This document shows, in pieces, positions 10,874 to 19,498 of a stretch of 64,000 bases of DNA (its first letter is position 1; the number at the start of each line of letters is the position of its first letter). This stretch comes from JAJPKK01 sp963787675 (lineage in GTDB: Bacteria > Pseudomonadota > Alphaproteobacteria > Rhizobiales > Xanthobacteraceae). The notes under the pieces were generated by a model that saw only the letters and a program-made list of their open reading frames with translations, was not told the DNA's origin and searched no databases. Position numbers and translations under genes: made by a program. The stretch covers positions 744,001-808,000 of the forward strand of contig CAWBDV010000007.1 of assembly GCA_963787675.1 (NCBI GenBank), in the 5' to 3' direction.

Positions 10874-11134
10874 ATGCCTGCCGGAGGAAATGCAGGTCGC
10901 GATGTGGACCTGAGAGTCGGCCTCAGCGTCGGGTCTCTCCTTGACAGTCTGTTTTTCGATCTGACCACCTTGGGCTCCGCCACCAGGGCGAATGAGCCTG
11001 AACGCCAGCCCGGTGGACGGAGCTTATTCGAACTCGCCGCCGAGGATGCGGTCAAGCAGCAACAGCAGCAAGTCGAACGGGACGAACAGGATGAGGAATG
11101 GCGCGCCCACCAAAAGGCCCTTTACGGGGAATAA
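10874..11134 (+). CDS. possible small glutamine-rich protein
   Basis: An 86-residue frame ending in a highly charged tail with a run of five glutamines (AVKQQQQQVERDEQDEEW). The composition looks more protein-like than the competing minus-strand frames. There is no clear ribosome site. It overlaps the next plus-strand frame by about 44 bp. It may be the remnant of a conjugation accessory gene. Confidence 0.3.
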   Translation: MPAGGNAGRDVDLRVGLSVGSLLDSLFFDLTTLGSATRANEPERQPGGRSLFELAAEDAVKQQQQQVERDEQDEEWRAHQKALYGE

Positions 11135-11510
11135 GCGCGGGACCGGGCCAGCCACGTCCGCGTCCCGTGATGCTTCGGCACCCGACAACGACGAACCCGA
11201 CAGATTCAAGCCGCCGGCTTTCGCGAAATCGAATGCGGCGGAGACTGGCACGCCGACGCGACGCCGCTTGCCCTCGGATGGATGGGAGCCCTTCGACGCA
11301 GATGATGCGGCAATATTGGAAATCGAGGCGACGTTTCGGCGCAAACTCATGGGCTTGCGCCGGTTGCCTCGGCGCGAGCGTTCCGCGGCCCTGCGGGCGG
11401 CGCGGGAATGGCGGCTGACCGCCTTGAAGGCGCTGCGCGAAAAAAAAGCGCGCGACCGGCGCGCGCGCAAGAGGCTGAAGCGGCAATTACGCCCGCCGGC
11501 ACCGAAGTAA
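11091..11510 (+). CDS. basic C-terminus hypothetical protein
   Basis: About 139 residues. An acidic patch (DGWEPFDADDAAILEIEATF) is followed by a very basic helical tail (for example REKKARDRRARKRLKRQL). Such tails suggest nucleic-acid binding, which fits a mobilisation region, but no known domain is recognised. ATG 11091 was chosen because it lies close to the upstream stop. Longer starts are open. Confidence 0.45.
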   Translation: MRNGAPTKRPFTGNKRGTGPATSASRDASAPDNDEPDRFKPPAFAKSNAAETGTPTRRRLPSDGWEPFDADDAAILEIEATFRRKLMGLRRLPRRERSAALRAAREWRLTALKALREKKARDRRARKRLKRQLRPPAPK

Positions 11511-11578
11511 CCGGCGAGAGTTCTTGACGTCGAACGGAGGCTCACATGGCGATTGAGAGTCGCAGCATTTCCCGCCAG

Positions 11579-13135
11579 CTAGTGTACCTGGCCCTGGCCC
11601 TGGTCGGGCTCATTGTCGTTCTTCGGTTTCTTGCCATTTGGCAGCTTTAACGCCCCATTGGCCGGGTGCTTGCGCGGACGGCCGGGTCCCCGCTTTTGCG
11701 GCTGAGGTGCGTGCCCGCTCGCATTTTGAGACGGGTCCGGTTCCGAGACTGGCGGCGAAGCCGTCTTGTCGCCACTCGGTGCAACGCCAGGGCGTGGGGG
11801 TTGGTTGAGTTCGGTTATCATGTCCTCGGCAAGTCTGACCGTGGCCAAGTAGGTCTCCCGCGCGAGGAGAGCCGCATAGGTCGTCGGAACATAGCTGATC
11901 GTCTTGACCAAGACCGCTGCCACCTCGAAAGTGAAGGCGGCCACCTCGATGAGGAGAATTATAATGAGGAACCGCGGGCTTTCATTCGCAATCTCCTCCA
12001 ACACCCGGATCTGGGTCAGCAAGCCCGTTCCAACACCAATATATTGAGGCGAACTCTCGACCGCAGCGCGAATGAGTGACTCGCGGTTTCGAGTGAGGCT
12101 GGAGAGCTCGGTTTTCAGGCCTGTCAGCCGGGCGTTTTCACTGGCGAGCTTCTTTTCGAAATCCAACAGCTGAGCGTTGGAGCGTTGGCGGCTTGCATCG
12201 TTTTCTGTCGGAAGTTCCTTGCGGATCGTATCGAGCCGTGCGCGTAAGGCATTCAACTCGTTAGCGACATCCTGAGCGCGTGCCTTCGCGTTAGCGACCT
12301 GCTCGCTCGCGGCCCGGTAGCGCGGCCCGTAACCGGCGACGCCGGAATTACCCGCTGCGCGCCGGACACCGGCAGCCTCGCTGGTCGCAAAAAGTTCGGC
12401 TTCCCGTACGGCGTCATCTGCCTTCGCCTTTTCAGCCAACAACAGCGCGAATTCCCGTTGAGATCGCTGAAGAGTGGGGTCATTCGCAGCCGGATCAACC
12501 AGACCCTGCCGCAAGGCTGCGACTTGCGAAGACAGGGTTGCCACCTGCGAGGTTTGAGTTGTTACCGCATCGCCGGCACGTTTAATGTCATTTTCGACTT
12601 GCGCAGTCTTTGTGGCGATCAGCGGTGCATTGAACTCCGAGCGGGTTTTCTGAAGCCGATCGTTGACGTCGCCTCCGAAGACCCATAGCGAAATGAAAAC
12701 CGCAGAAATCTGAGCTATGGCGAGCGAGAGGATAAGCCGCATCGCAAGGAAGCAACCGGCGCGAACGGCAGCAGCGCGACCGCCGGAGATGTCTATACCG
12801 CCGCGCTTCAGCTCCGCTATGCCGCTCACATGCCAACCAGAACGCATCACGACGTAGCTGTCGATGGCCATTACGAAGGAGGCAAGGAAACAGGCCCCCG
12901 ACAGCAAATCGACTCGCAATTCACCAGCCGGGTTGAACAAACGGTTCGCGATACCGTAATAGACCGCGGCTTCGAACACGAAATTTGCGCAGATGATGAT
13001 GCCGATCGCCCGAGCGTTGCTCCAATCTCTTGGGGGGCAGCGGCGCATGAGCTCTTCATCGACCGCAGCAATGGCAAACAAGAACTTTGTGACCAATCCG
13101 CCTTTTCGGCGTTGGGTGGCATTGAACATGTCCAT
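11579..13135 (-). CDS. DUF4407-like membrane coiled-coil protein
   Basis: A 518-residue protein with the DUF4407 layout: hydrophobic segments near residues 40-60, 70-95 and 135-157, a long coiled coil (about 165-345, rich in A/Q/E/R) and a final membrane segment (FLIIILLIEVAAFTFEVAAV, about 375-395). The cytoplasmic tail is rich in Pro and Lys and contains a GRPRK AT-hook-like motif. The start at 13135 is preferred over the ATG 21 bp upstream because AAGGAG sits 7 bp before it. The function is unknown; the family is common on mobile elements and beside defence genes. Confidence 0.8.
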   Translation of the reverse strand: MDMFNATQRRKGGLVTKFLFAIAAVDEELMRRCPPRDWSNARAIGIIICANFVFEAAVYYGIANRLFNPAGELRVDLLSGACFLASFVMAIDSYVVMRSGWHVSGIAELKRGGIDISGGRAAAVRAGCFLAMRLILSLAIAQISAVFISLWVFGGDVNDRLQKTRSEFNAPLIATKTAQVENDIKRAGDAVTTQTSQVATLSSQVAALRQGLVDPAANDPTLQRSQREFALLLAEKAKADDAVREAELFATSEAAGVRRAAGNSGVAGYGPRYRAASEQVANAKARAQDVANELNALRARLDTIRKELPTENDASRQRSNAQLLDFEKKLASENARLTGLKTELSSLTRNRESLIRAAVESSPQYIGVGTGLLTQIRVLEEIANESPRFLIIILLIEVAAFTFEVAAVLVKTISYVPTTYAALLARETYLATVRLAEDMITELNQPPRPGVAPSGDKTASPPVSEPDPSQNASGHAPQPQKRGPGRPRKHPANGALKLPNGKKPKNDNEPDQGQGQVH

Positions 13136-13339
13136 GACACACTCCTTTGCATTCATGTCTTGTTGTGTGAGGGGAAGAATTCGTCGAATGCCGGGTCACT
13201 GAAGCGTGCAAGAGTTCGCGAGACGGATAAGCATCCGGCCCTCACGCCACGACTACAGCGTGACCTTTGGCGGCGGCGATGTTGAGGATTCTGAGACCAA
13301 AACGGCGGGCAAATCGCGATTGGATGGATCTACATCCGT

Positions 13340-13570
13340 TTAATCGCCCACGGTTTTTTTATTGCCGCGCCTCTCTTGCTCCGATACAAATTTGAGCAGC
13401 ACGGATTTGCGCGCGCATAGCATTGAGCCCAGTTTGAACACCGGCAATCTGGCTCTCGCAAGGTGGTATACCTTTCGCCGCAAGCGGCGGTCTCCAAAGA
13501 GGAATTGCGATATCTCGCTCGCACCACGCAAAAGGTCACCTGCGAAGTCTGGATTATCGTGCTCAGGCAT
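13340..13570 (-). CDS. small excisionase-like HTH protein, paralogue 1
   Basis: A 76-residue protein containing the pattern LLRGASEISQFLFG, RRKVYHLARARLPVFKLG and CARKSVLL. This matches the logic of helix-turn-helix 17/excisionase proteins, which bind DNA and promote excision or regulate transcription. The start at 13570 has a GGAGG site 6 bp upstream and gives the same length as the paralogue at 22478. Two further paralogues lie at 16086 and 22478. The gene is on the minus strand, downstream of the 13605 gene. Confidence 0.7.
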   Translation of the reverse strand: MPEHDNPDFAGDLLRGASEISQFLFGDRRLRRKVYHLARARLPVFKLGSMLCARKSVLLKFVSEQERRGNKKTVGD

Positions 13571-13604
13571 TTCGAGCCTCCCTTGAGGACGCAAATTTTC
13601 CGAA

Positions 13605-13856
13605 TTAGCGTTGGACATCGGCGCTGCGTCGTGAGTGTTGAAGTCGTTTCACAAATTCGTGGAGGATGCACAAAGCGAAGGGTGACATCCTCGTGGCGAG
13701 ATGGGTGAGCTGAGCGCGGCTTAGAAATTTGCCTTCCGCAGCGTGTACGAAGGCTCGCGCCTCGGCGTAAGCGTTCGCAAACGCGGGGCTGCCGAATCCG
13801 GGCAGGTATTTTTTGATGTTGTGGTACTTATCGAAACGAACGATCTTGTCGGGCAT
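13605..13856 (-). CDS. small hypothetical protein upstream of HTH paralogue 1
   Basis: An 83-residue protein starting MPDKIVRFDKY, with GAGGTG upstream. It contains a predicted helical bundle (FANAYAEARAFVHAAEGKF). I do not recognise it. It is followed 34 bp later by the excisionase-like gene, and the two may form a short operon. Confidence 0.55.
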   Translation of the reverse strand: MPDKIVRFDKYHNIKKYLPGFGSPAFANAYAEARAFVHAAEGKFLSRAQLTHLATRMSPFALCILHEFVKRLQHSRRSADVQR

Positions 13857-14057
13857 GGGCACACCTCGCTGCTCCTCTAGGCGGCTCCAGGCCGCCGCCC
13901 TCGCGGCGTGTGCCAAGTAGAGCCAACCTGTGCCGACGATTGTCGAATGGTTCGCCAGTACGACCTAGGAGCGCGTGCGAAATGTTGCGAAAGGTTGCGA
14001 AACGGCGTCGAGGGAGGCGGCGCCGGACGGGATTACCTCAAAAATAATCAGGTTAAT

Positions 14058-14450
14058 CTAAGGGGCCGGTGTTTTCCCGGTGTTGGGTTGGTGCGCCAGT
14101 TTGAATTTGTGCAGGGCTCTGGCTGGCGAATCTACGGGTTCCAGTGTTCTCAGGTGTTCAGGTATCGGTTCTCCAGCCCTTCTCAATTGACCAGCAGCGG
14201 GGTAAGTCTCCAAGACCTCAATGACATCCGAAAGGAGCTGATACGCAAGCCGCAACGTTGGCGGTCCTCCCCTTCCATTATCTTCGGCCAATCCACCACC
14301 GTCGAAAACCAGGTTCCGGGTGAGTTCAAGACGAGCAAGGATCGTGAGATCATTTGCCGAAGAAGCAACGTCGTCCAGCAGGCTTTTGACCTCTGTAGGA
14401 GCTGGCCTTTCCGTATTGGCCTGTATTGATTCTTCGTTTTCCGGTTGCAT
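14058..14450 (-). CDS. hypothetical protein, 130 residues
   Basis: Soluble helical protein with a central LLDDVASSANDLTILARLEL helix and a proline-rich C-terminus. There are no catalytic motifs. ATG 14450 is the first standard start in frame. It is divergent from the HEAT-repeat gene, with about 190 AT-richer bases between them that probably hold both promoters. Confidence 0.5.
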   Translation of the reverse strand: MQPENEESIQANTERPAPTEVKSLLDDVASSANDLTILARLELTRNLVFDGGGLAEDNGRGGPPTLRLAYQLLSDVIEVLETYPAAGQLRRAGEPIPEHLRTLEPVDSPARALHKFKLAHQPNTGKTPAP

Positions 14451-14643
14451 GGGCGAAATATACAATCTTCAACCCAACGAATACAATATTTCTATTATTT
14501 TCGTATTTTAGGCGATCTTCTAAATACTTGATTCAATTGATCTATTTCTAGCCTGTGCACTCTCTGTGCCTAAACGGCCCTCCTCCTTGTTTTCGTCGGT
14601 CCTTATTCGTTAAGACGGGGGCGGCAAGAAGGAATTTCCGTGG

Positions 14644-16011
14644 ATGACCGACTACGCCTCCGTCCGTTCAGACTGGTGGGACTTGCTCCACTGGCATTTG
14701 AAAATCAACGGCACGAGGCCGAGCGGGAACCCGCAAACGATGGGCGACGCGTGGGAAGATGACGAATTTGCGAGGAAATGCAACGTTGGCGATCCCGATG
14801 ATCCCCGTGCTGGCGCGCGCACGATTCAGAATTGGTGGAATAAGAGTAATGGCATCGTCACCCCCAACATTAAGGCAATCGAGAAAGCTCTATTCGGCTC
14901 GAATACTGCCTACGATGATTGGCGGAGGCACCTTCGATCGGCTCATGCTACCGCATCAAAGCGGAAGAAGACTCCCGGCAGCCCGTCTACGGCTGGAGGA
15001 TCTCCTCTGCCTCGTTCGCCGGAGGACGTTAAGCAACCTGATCTCCAAGTAGTGGTTGAAGCGGTCCTTACGACGCAGCGAAATGAAGAGCATATCTCCA
15101 AGCTAATCTCAGCCTTGGAGTCCCCCTATGATTTTGATCGACTTGAGGCCGCGGAAGACTTAAGAACGCTCGCCAAAAAGGCTGCCAAAATGAGCGATGC
15201 GGCAGAGAGAATTCGTGCGGATCCCGCAGAAGAACCTGAGCAGGCGGAATTTGAAAGACGGGAAGCCATTGAATGCGCCAAAGCTTTTAACGCTATCACG
15301 TCCCATTCGAACAAATTAGTATCGGCCTTAATCCCTGCGGTTCGCGATCCGTTATTGAAAATCCGCATGAAGGCAGCCTCGACGTTGGGACGTATCGGAC
15401 CCACGGCGGAAAGTTCTGTACCATCGTTGTCTAAGCTACTTGAAGATCCTGTTTTTGAAGCCCGTGTTCGTGCTGCATGGGCATTAGGAAAGATAGGCTC
15501 TCCTGATGCTGTGGCAGCGTTAATAGACAAGTATGACACGTATCCCTCCCAACCGAATGCTGCGTCCGTCGGACTTTTGCAGTTGGGGCCACATGCTATG
15601 AAGGCGGTGCCCGTCATGATCCGTTCTATGGACCGCCCGAATGCCCACTTGCGACGTGAACTCGCCTTTTCACTCGGTGAAATGGGGGCTGGAACTGAAG
15701 CTATTCCAGCCTTGATCGAACGGTTGAACGATTCTGAAGATAGTGTTGTGCAATATGCCGCGCGATCATTGTGGAAAATCGGCAACGTGCCTCCGGCTGC
15801 CTTGCCGTCATTGCGAGAAGCAACCCAAAGCAAAGATCCATACACGCGCAAGAATGTTTTTCGCGCGTTGAGCCGAATAACGCCTATGTTCGAAAACGTG
15901 CTTGCCGTGCTGATGAATGGTCTGGATGATGCATCACTGGACGTAAGAGACAGCACTCGGGCCGAACTTCATGTTCTCGGCGCCGCTGTCAAGGTGGTCC
16001 CAACCAAATAG
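14644..16011 (+). CDS. HEAT-repeat protein with an N-terminal adaptor-like domain
   Basis: A 455-residue protein. Residues 1-95 form a distinct domain with WWDLLHWHLKINGTRPSG, ARTIQNWWNKSNG and a terminal ALFGSNTAYDDWRRHL, resembling N-terminal recruiting modules seen on bacterial NACHT, TIR and TPR proteins. A linker rich in Ser, Pro and Lys follows. Residues ~215-455 hold at least six HEAT-type helical repeats (LKIRMKAASTLGRIG, FEARVRAAWALGKIG, LRRELAFSLGEMG). This layout suggests a scaffold or sensor that docks an effector, but no effector is present in the same operon. ATG 14644 is used; a GTG lies one codon upstream. Confidence 0.75.
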   Translation: MTDYASVRSDWWDLLHWHLKINGTRPSGNPQTMGDAWEDDEFARKCNVGDPDDPRAGARTIQNWWNKSNGIVTPNIKAIEKALFGSNTAYDDWRRHLRSAHATASKRKKTPGSPSTAGGSPLPRSPEDVKQPDLQVVVEAVLTTQRNEEHISKLISALESPYDFDRLEAAEDLRTLAKKAAKMSDAAERIRADPAEEPEQAEFERREAIECAKAFNAITSHSNKLVSALIPAVRDPLLKIRMKAASTLGRIGPTAESSVPSLSKLLEDPVFEARVRAAWALGKIGSPDAVAALIDKYDTYPSQPNAASVGLLQLGPHAMKAVPVMIRSMDRPNAHLRRELAFSLGEMGAGTEAIPALIERLNDSEDSVVQYAARSLWKIGNVPPAALPSLREATQSKDPYTRKNVFRALSRITPMFENVLAVLMNGLDDASLDVRDSTRAELHVLGAAVKVVPTK

Positions 16012-16085
16012 TCATTTTACCGCGAGGACGAGCGCGAGCATGCAGTGAAGACTCACCTGACCGGCCTTGGTGGACGTCTAATTAA

Positions 16086-16346
16086 TTAGGGTGTTTCAAG
16101 CTTATTTGGGGATGCCAATACCCGACTTTCCTGCCCGGCGATCCAGTTCAGAAGAACCGAGCGCCGTGCGCAAAGTACGGAGCCGAGGCGGAAAACGGGA
16201 AGTTTCGTGCACTCGGCAAGATAATACACTTTCCGACGGCTTCCACGTGACCCAAAGATGAATTCGGCGATCTCGTCGGCGCCGCGCAGAATGTCGTCGG
16301 CGAGTTCAGGATGTGGTGTGGTATTTGGTACCGTGTGCGGTTCCAT
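16086..16346 (-). CDS. small excisionase-like HTH protein, paralogue 2
   Basis: An 86-residue protein with ILRGADEIAEFIFG, RRKVYYLAECTKLPVFRLG and CARRSVLLNWI, clearly paralogous to 13340 and 22478. GGGGAGA lies just upstream of ATG 16346. It is monocistronic here and convergent with the HEAT-repeat gene. Confidence 0.7.
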   Translation of the reverse strand: MEPHTVPNTTPHPELADDILRGADEIAEFIFGSRGSRRKVYYLAECTKLPVFRLGSVLCARRSVLLNWIAGQESRVLASPNKLETP

Positions 16347-16770
16347 GGCGGTTCTCCCCAAGCTGTCGGTTTGATGGTCCCGCGCTGTGGCGCGAGGCGT
16401 TCCCGCGGCGGCAGATGGGAGTGCTTGCCTTGAACCCGGCTTGAGGCTGGCCCCGAAGGGCGACCGCTCACTTAATGAGTAGCTCCGCAATCCATTATGC
16501 TTGTTCCTTTCGGCAACCCGAGGGAAAGTTCCTATTAATCTGAGATCCAGAATCAATGTGCATCTTTGCCAGTCCCACACCTTCCTAAAACCTCGCAGGA
16601 AGCGGCGGCCAATCCTTCGTTTTGTCAGCTTCGAGAGCAGTCCGGTGCGTCCCCACTCCGGTGCCAGCCTTCATGCAGCCATGCATGATAGAGAGGAGAG
16701 AACATCTAACTTGCTGTTGTGCAACAAGTTTTCGCTATTTTGGCCATTCCTTAACCATGGCGGCGATATA
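16347..16770. other. intergenic stretch without a supported gene
   Basis: No convincing coding frame on either strand. The part just upstream of 16346 should contain the promoter of HTH paralogue 2. Nothing else is evident. Confidence 0.5.
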
Positions 16771-17040
16771 ATGGCGCTTATTAAACGGCTTACGGTGTGC
16801 ATCATGGAACACGACTCCTCCCAACCGGGCGCGCCGCTCGTCGATGCGGTCGAAGATGCCACCCAAGCTTTGACTGCCGTGCGAAACCTTGAGACCTGCC
16901 GTCGCAACACAGGCGCGCTACGGACGATGTTTGGCACATGCATTGCCGATCCTAAGCCTGCTATGGCGAGCGTGGCCAAGCCTGATGGCGGCGTCCCAAA
17001 GCAGAGACCCAATTCATCAGCCCTGATGCCACACATTTGA
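16771..17040 (+). CDS. doubtful 89-residue frame running into the 137 bp repeat
   Basis: The first ~60 residues (from MALIKRLTVC through LVDAVEDATQALTAVRNLE) look protein-like, but the last third is encoded by the copy-2 repeat read antisense to the coupling-protein gene. It may be a small gene whose 3' end was replaced during the duplication. Low confidence. Confidence 0.25.
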   Translation: MALIKRLTVCIMEHDSSQPGAPLVDAVEDATQALTAVRNLETCRRNTGALRTMFGTCIADPKPAMASVAKPDGGVPKQRPNSSALMPHI

Positions 17041-17109
17041 TCCGGCTTTCAGCGTCATTCAAATTGTGCCGCAAACAATTCGGCCTCATTCAGCAACTCC
17101 GACTGTTCT
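16973..17109. repeat. 137 bp perfect direct repeat, copy 2
   Basis: Identical to 10510-10646. Here the flanks do not continue the coupling-protein frame, so this is a detached fragment of that gene's 5' end. Its right edge coincides with the start of the IS630-type element. Confidence 0.95.
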
Positions 17110-17124
17110 GATACCGTTTCCATA

Positions 17125-17631
17125 TCAGAATGACCTAACGATGTAGGGGAAGGACGTGATGGATTTCACGAGTCCGGGATTTCGAGTTATGTAGCCAATC
17201 GCTTCGCCGAGTTTGGCGTACACTGCGTCGATGGATTTGAGGGCGTAGTTTTTGAAGATTTTCTCGCGGATTTCATCCCAGAGATTTTCCTTCGGGTTGA
17301 GTTCCGGCGCGTAGGGCGGCAGGAACAGCAATATAATGTTGCGGGGAACCACGAGGTCGCGGCAGCGATGGTTGGGGGCGCCATCAAGAACCAAAAGGAT
17401 ATCTTGCCGGGCAAACCTTCGCGACAGGACATTGAGGAAGCTCTGGAAGCACGCCGTGTTCGATGTCGGCATGATCAGATAAACGCATGTTCCGTCCTGC
17501 GGACAGACCGCGCCGTAGAGATGGATATATTCGCGAATGAGTTGCGAGGCGACGCCGGGCCTGATGCCGCGCGGCGCCCAGCATGGCCGTGGCCGGTTCA
17601 TCCGGCCGAAACGCGCTTCATCGGCAAACAT
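17125..17631 (-). CDS. IS630-family transposase, catalytic half (orfB)
   Basis: The DDE half of the transposase. It contains FADEARFGRM with the first Asp, LVLDGAPNHRC with the second Asp and PYAPELNPKENLWDEI with the Glu, the standard IS630 DDE arrangement. The frame is open upstream of ATG 17631 (ERARQAAARRGRRLRIM) back to the A-run shared with orfA. The protein is therefore probably made as an orfA-orfB fusion by ribosomal frameshifting. Confidence 0.85.
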   Translation of the reverse strand: MFADEARFGRMNRPRPCWAPRGIRPGVASQLIREYIHLYGAVCPQDGTCVYLIMPTSNTACFQSFLNVLSRRFARQDILLVLDGAPNHRCRDLVVPRNIILLFLPPYAPELNPKENLWDEIREKIFKNYALKSIDAVYAKLGEAIGYITRNPGLVKSITSFPYIVRSF

Positions 17632-17678
17632 GATCCGCAGCCGCCGCCCACGTCGGGCCGCCGCCTGCCGGGCCCTCT

Positions 17679-18170
17679 CTACGGCGCGTGGGAAGCGGCT
17701 TTTTTAAAATCATCTTGGGCGGCGAGGTCGCGTCGGGGATGAAATGGACGCGGTGTCAGCTTGCGCCAGCCGTGCCGGGCCAGAAGATTGTAGACCGTGC
17801 TGTTGCTGGTTGGGTGTCCGATGGCCTGCTCATAGGCGGCCTTGAGATCGTGGACGTTCAACATCTCGCCGGCTCCGGCCACCTTGCCAAACCGCGCCAG
17901 CAAGGCCTCTTCTTCAGATAAAGTCATATTCTCGCGCTGCCGTCCGCCAATCGGCTTTGGTTTGAGCGCCTTGATCCCACCCCTGTCATAAGCCATGTGC
18001 GCGCGGTTCACAGTGCTCAACGAAACGCCCATCGCCGCCGCAATCGCCGGCTGCGTCATGTCGCTCTCGCGTAGCAGAACCATCTGAATGCGCTGGCGCT
18101 GGGCGACAGAAATTTTCCAGCGCAGCGCCGTTTTCAATTCCCGGATTTGCCGCTTGGTGCATTTGATCAT
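17679..18170 (-). CDS. IS630-family transposase, DNA-binding half (orfA)
   Basis: A 163-residue N-terminal half with two helix-turn-helix regions (TQPAIAAAMGVSLSTVNRA and a second near the C-terminus) and the YNLLARHGWRKLTPRPFHP segment. It ends just after a run of six A residues (minus strand, 17700-17705). A -1 slip there joins it to the catalytic half, as in other IS630 elements. Confidence 0.85.
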   Translation of the reverse strand: MIKCTKRQIRELKTALRWKISVAQRQRIQMVLLRESDMTQPAIAAAMGVSLSTVNRAHMAYDRGGIKALKPKPIGGRQRENMTLSEEEALLARFGKVAGAGEMLNVHDLKAAYEQAIGHPTSNSTVYNLLARHGWRKLTPRPFHPRRDLAAQDDFKKAASHAP

Positions 18171-18254
18171 CTGCTCCTCCGAATCAGATGATCGCAGCGA
18201 ATCACGCTGCGCCGCTCAACCGCCTGCACCCAGGTACCGAAATGCTCGATTCAA

Positions 18255-19280
18255 TCAGCTTTGGACTTGGTATGAGCTCAGTCGTCCTTCGGCGTTGGCG
18301 TTTCGCAGAATCGCGAGATTGGCCGCAAACGCGTCCTGCACCCTTTGCGGCACATGAGTGTGTGCGGGCAGTCCTCCAAGTCCTTCGGTCAGCACATCGA
18401 TGCATTTGAGCGCGAGCGCGACGTGTCGGTCCTTGCTCAGGTTTTGCGCCGTGGCATCTCGATGGCCACGGTCGCAGATGTCTGCGGCATCGCGCGCAAG
18501 ATTAAGAAGTTCGGAGGAATTCAGCCGCGAAGTGACGGAGAGTGCGCCAGTCCACCCCACGGCGGCGCCTACGACAAGCGCCATGCCAATGCCCACCCCG
18601 CCAATGCGAATTCGATTGCGTCGCCTTCGCGCGCGCTCCGCGCGGCGCACGATTTCATCCAGGCCGACGCCGAGCAGGCCGGCCACCACCTTCGACAAAG
18701 TGAGTTCCTTGCCATCGCCTTGCGGCCTCGCGTCGGCGGCGATGGGTTCCTCACGCTCTCCGGTCAGTTCACCGTCCGCCCCGAGCTTGAAGCGCACCGC
18801 GGGTGGAAAGCATTCCCGTTCTTCATCTCCGGGCTCGCCGTCCGCAATCACAGCGATCACCCGGTTCGAGTGGCCCAGCAGCTTGAAGTGCCGGATTTCC
18901 TCGTTGACGTATTTGCTCCGTGCCGCGTCAGGTGAGCAGAGGACGATCAAAGATTGCGAGGATTCGAGCGCACGGAGCGTCTGCTCCGTGAGCGAGTGCC
19001 CGGCGGAGAAGTCCTCGCGGTCGCGGAAGATCGGCCGCAATGTGTTCGGCACCGGCCCGAGCGGCGTCTCACGGCCGACCAGGTCCTTTTCGATGCGATA
19101 GCCTTCGAGCGCCTTGTGCAGCCACTTGGCCCACTTCGTATCGCGGTGGCTGTAGCTCAGAAAAGCGCGATACTTGAACGCCGGAATCGCGCGCGAATCT
19201 TCATGCTTCGCGTCCACCCCCGAAGGCCCAGCTTGTCCAATGGCTAGATCTGTCACGCGACAGAGACCCGGTCGCGTCAC
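18255..19280 (-). CDS. TIR-domain membrane protein, apparently 3'-truncated
   Basis: Residues ~37-170 form a TIR domain (FLSYSHRDTKWAKWLHKALE, then FRDREDFSAGH, then IVLCSPDAARSKYVNEEI), a fold that either cleaves NAD or mediates signalling. A membrane segment follows (about 228-250, GVGIGMALVVGAAVGWTGAL) and then a short helical region. Family members usually continue for hundreds of residues of WD40 or TPR repeats. Here the frame changes character at about 18290 (after AILRNANAEGRL) and stops, immediately beside the IS630 element, so the sensor part is probably lost. The GTG start at 19280 has no clear ribosome site. Confidence 0.7.
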   Translation of the reverse strand: MTRPGLCRVTDLAIGQAGPSGVDAKHEDSRAIPAFKYRAFLSYSHRDTKWAKWLHKALEGYRIEKDLVGRETPLGPVPNTLRPIFRDREDFSAGHSLTEQTLRALESSQSLIVLCSPDAARSKYVNEEIRHFKLLGHSNRVIAVIADGEPGDEERECFPPAVRFKLGADGELTGEREEPIAADARPQGDGKELTLSKVVAGLLGVGLDEIVRRAERARRRRNRIRIGGVGIGMALVVGAAVGWTGALSVTSRLNSSELLNLARDAADICDRGHRDATAQNLSKDRHVALALKCIDVLTEGLGGLPAHTHVPQRVQDAFAANLAILRNANAEGRLSSYQVQS

Positions 19281-19498
19281 GTGTTTGCAAGTCTAACGTT
19301 AAGCAATCGGCGCAAGCTTGAAAGAATAGAGATGCAACAATATGCCAGATACTGTTGCAAGTTTGTGAAGTAGTCTTGATTTTGGCCATCAAAGTACGTA
19401 ATAAATCCGATCTATTGATGCCGACGGCCAGCAACCTACTGATCGGATGGAGGTTCTCGTGCTGGAACATTATCGGGCATTCTGTTTCGGAGGCGTCG

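Larger units (their letters stand above)
17110..18200 (-). mobile_element. IS630-type insertion sequence, boundaries approximate
   Basis: Holds the two halves of an IS630-family transposase on the minus strand. I could not define the terminal inverted repeats or the TA target duplication with confidence. The left limit is set by the end of the 137 bp repeat and the right limit by the start of the truncated TIR gene context. Confidence 0.65.

Noticed and set aside
8971..13135. Complete conjugation system
   Set aside because: Only a coupling protein and unassigned accessory genes are present. No relaxase or mating-pair-formation genes were found.
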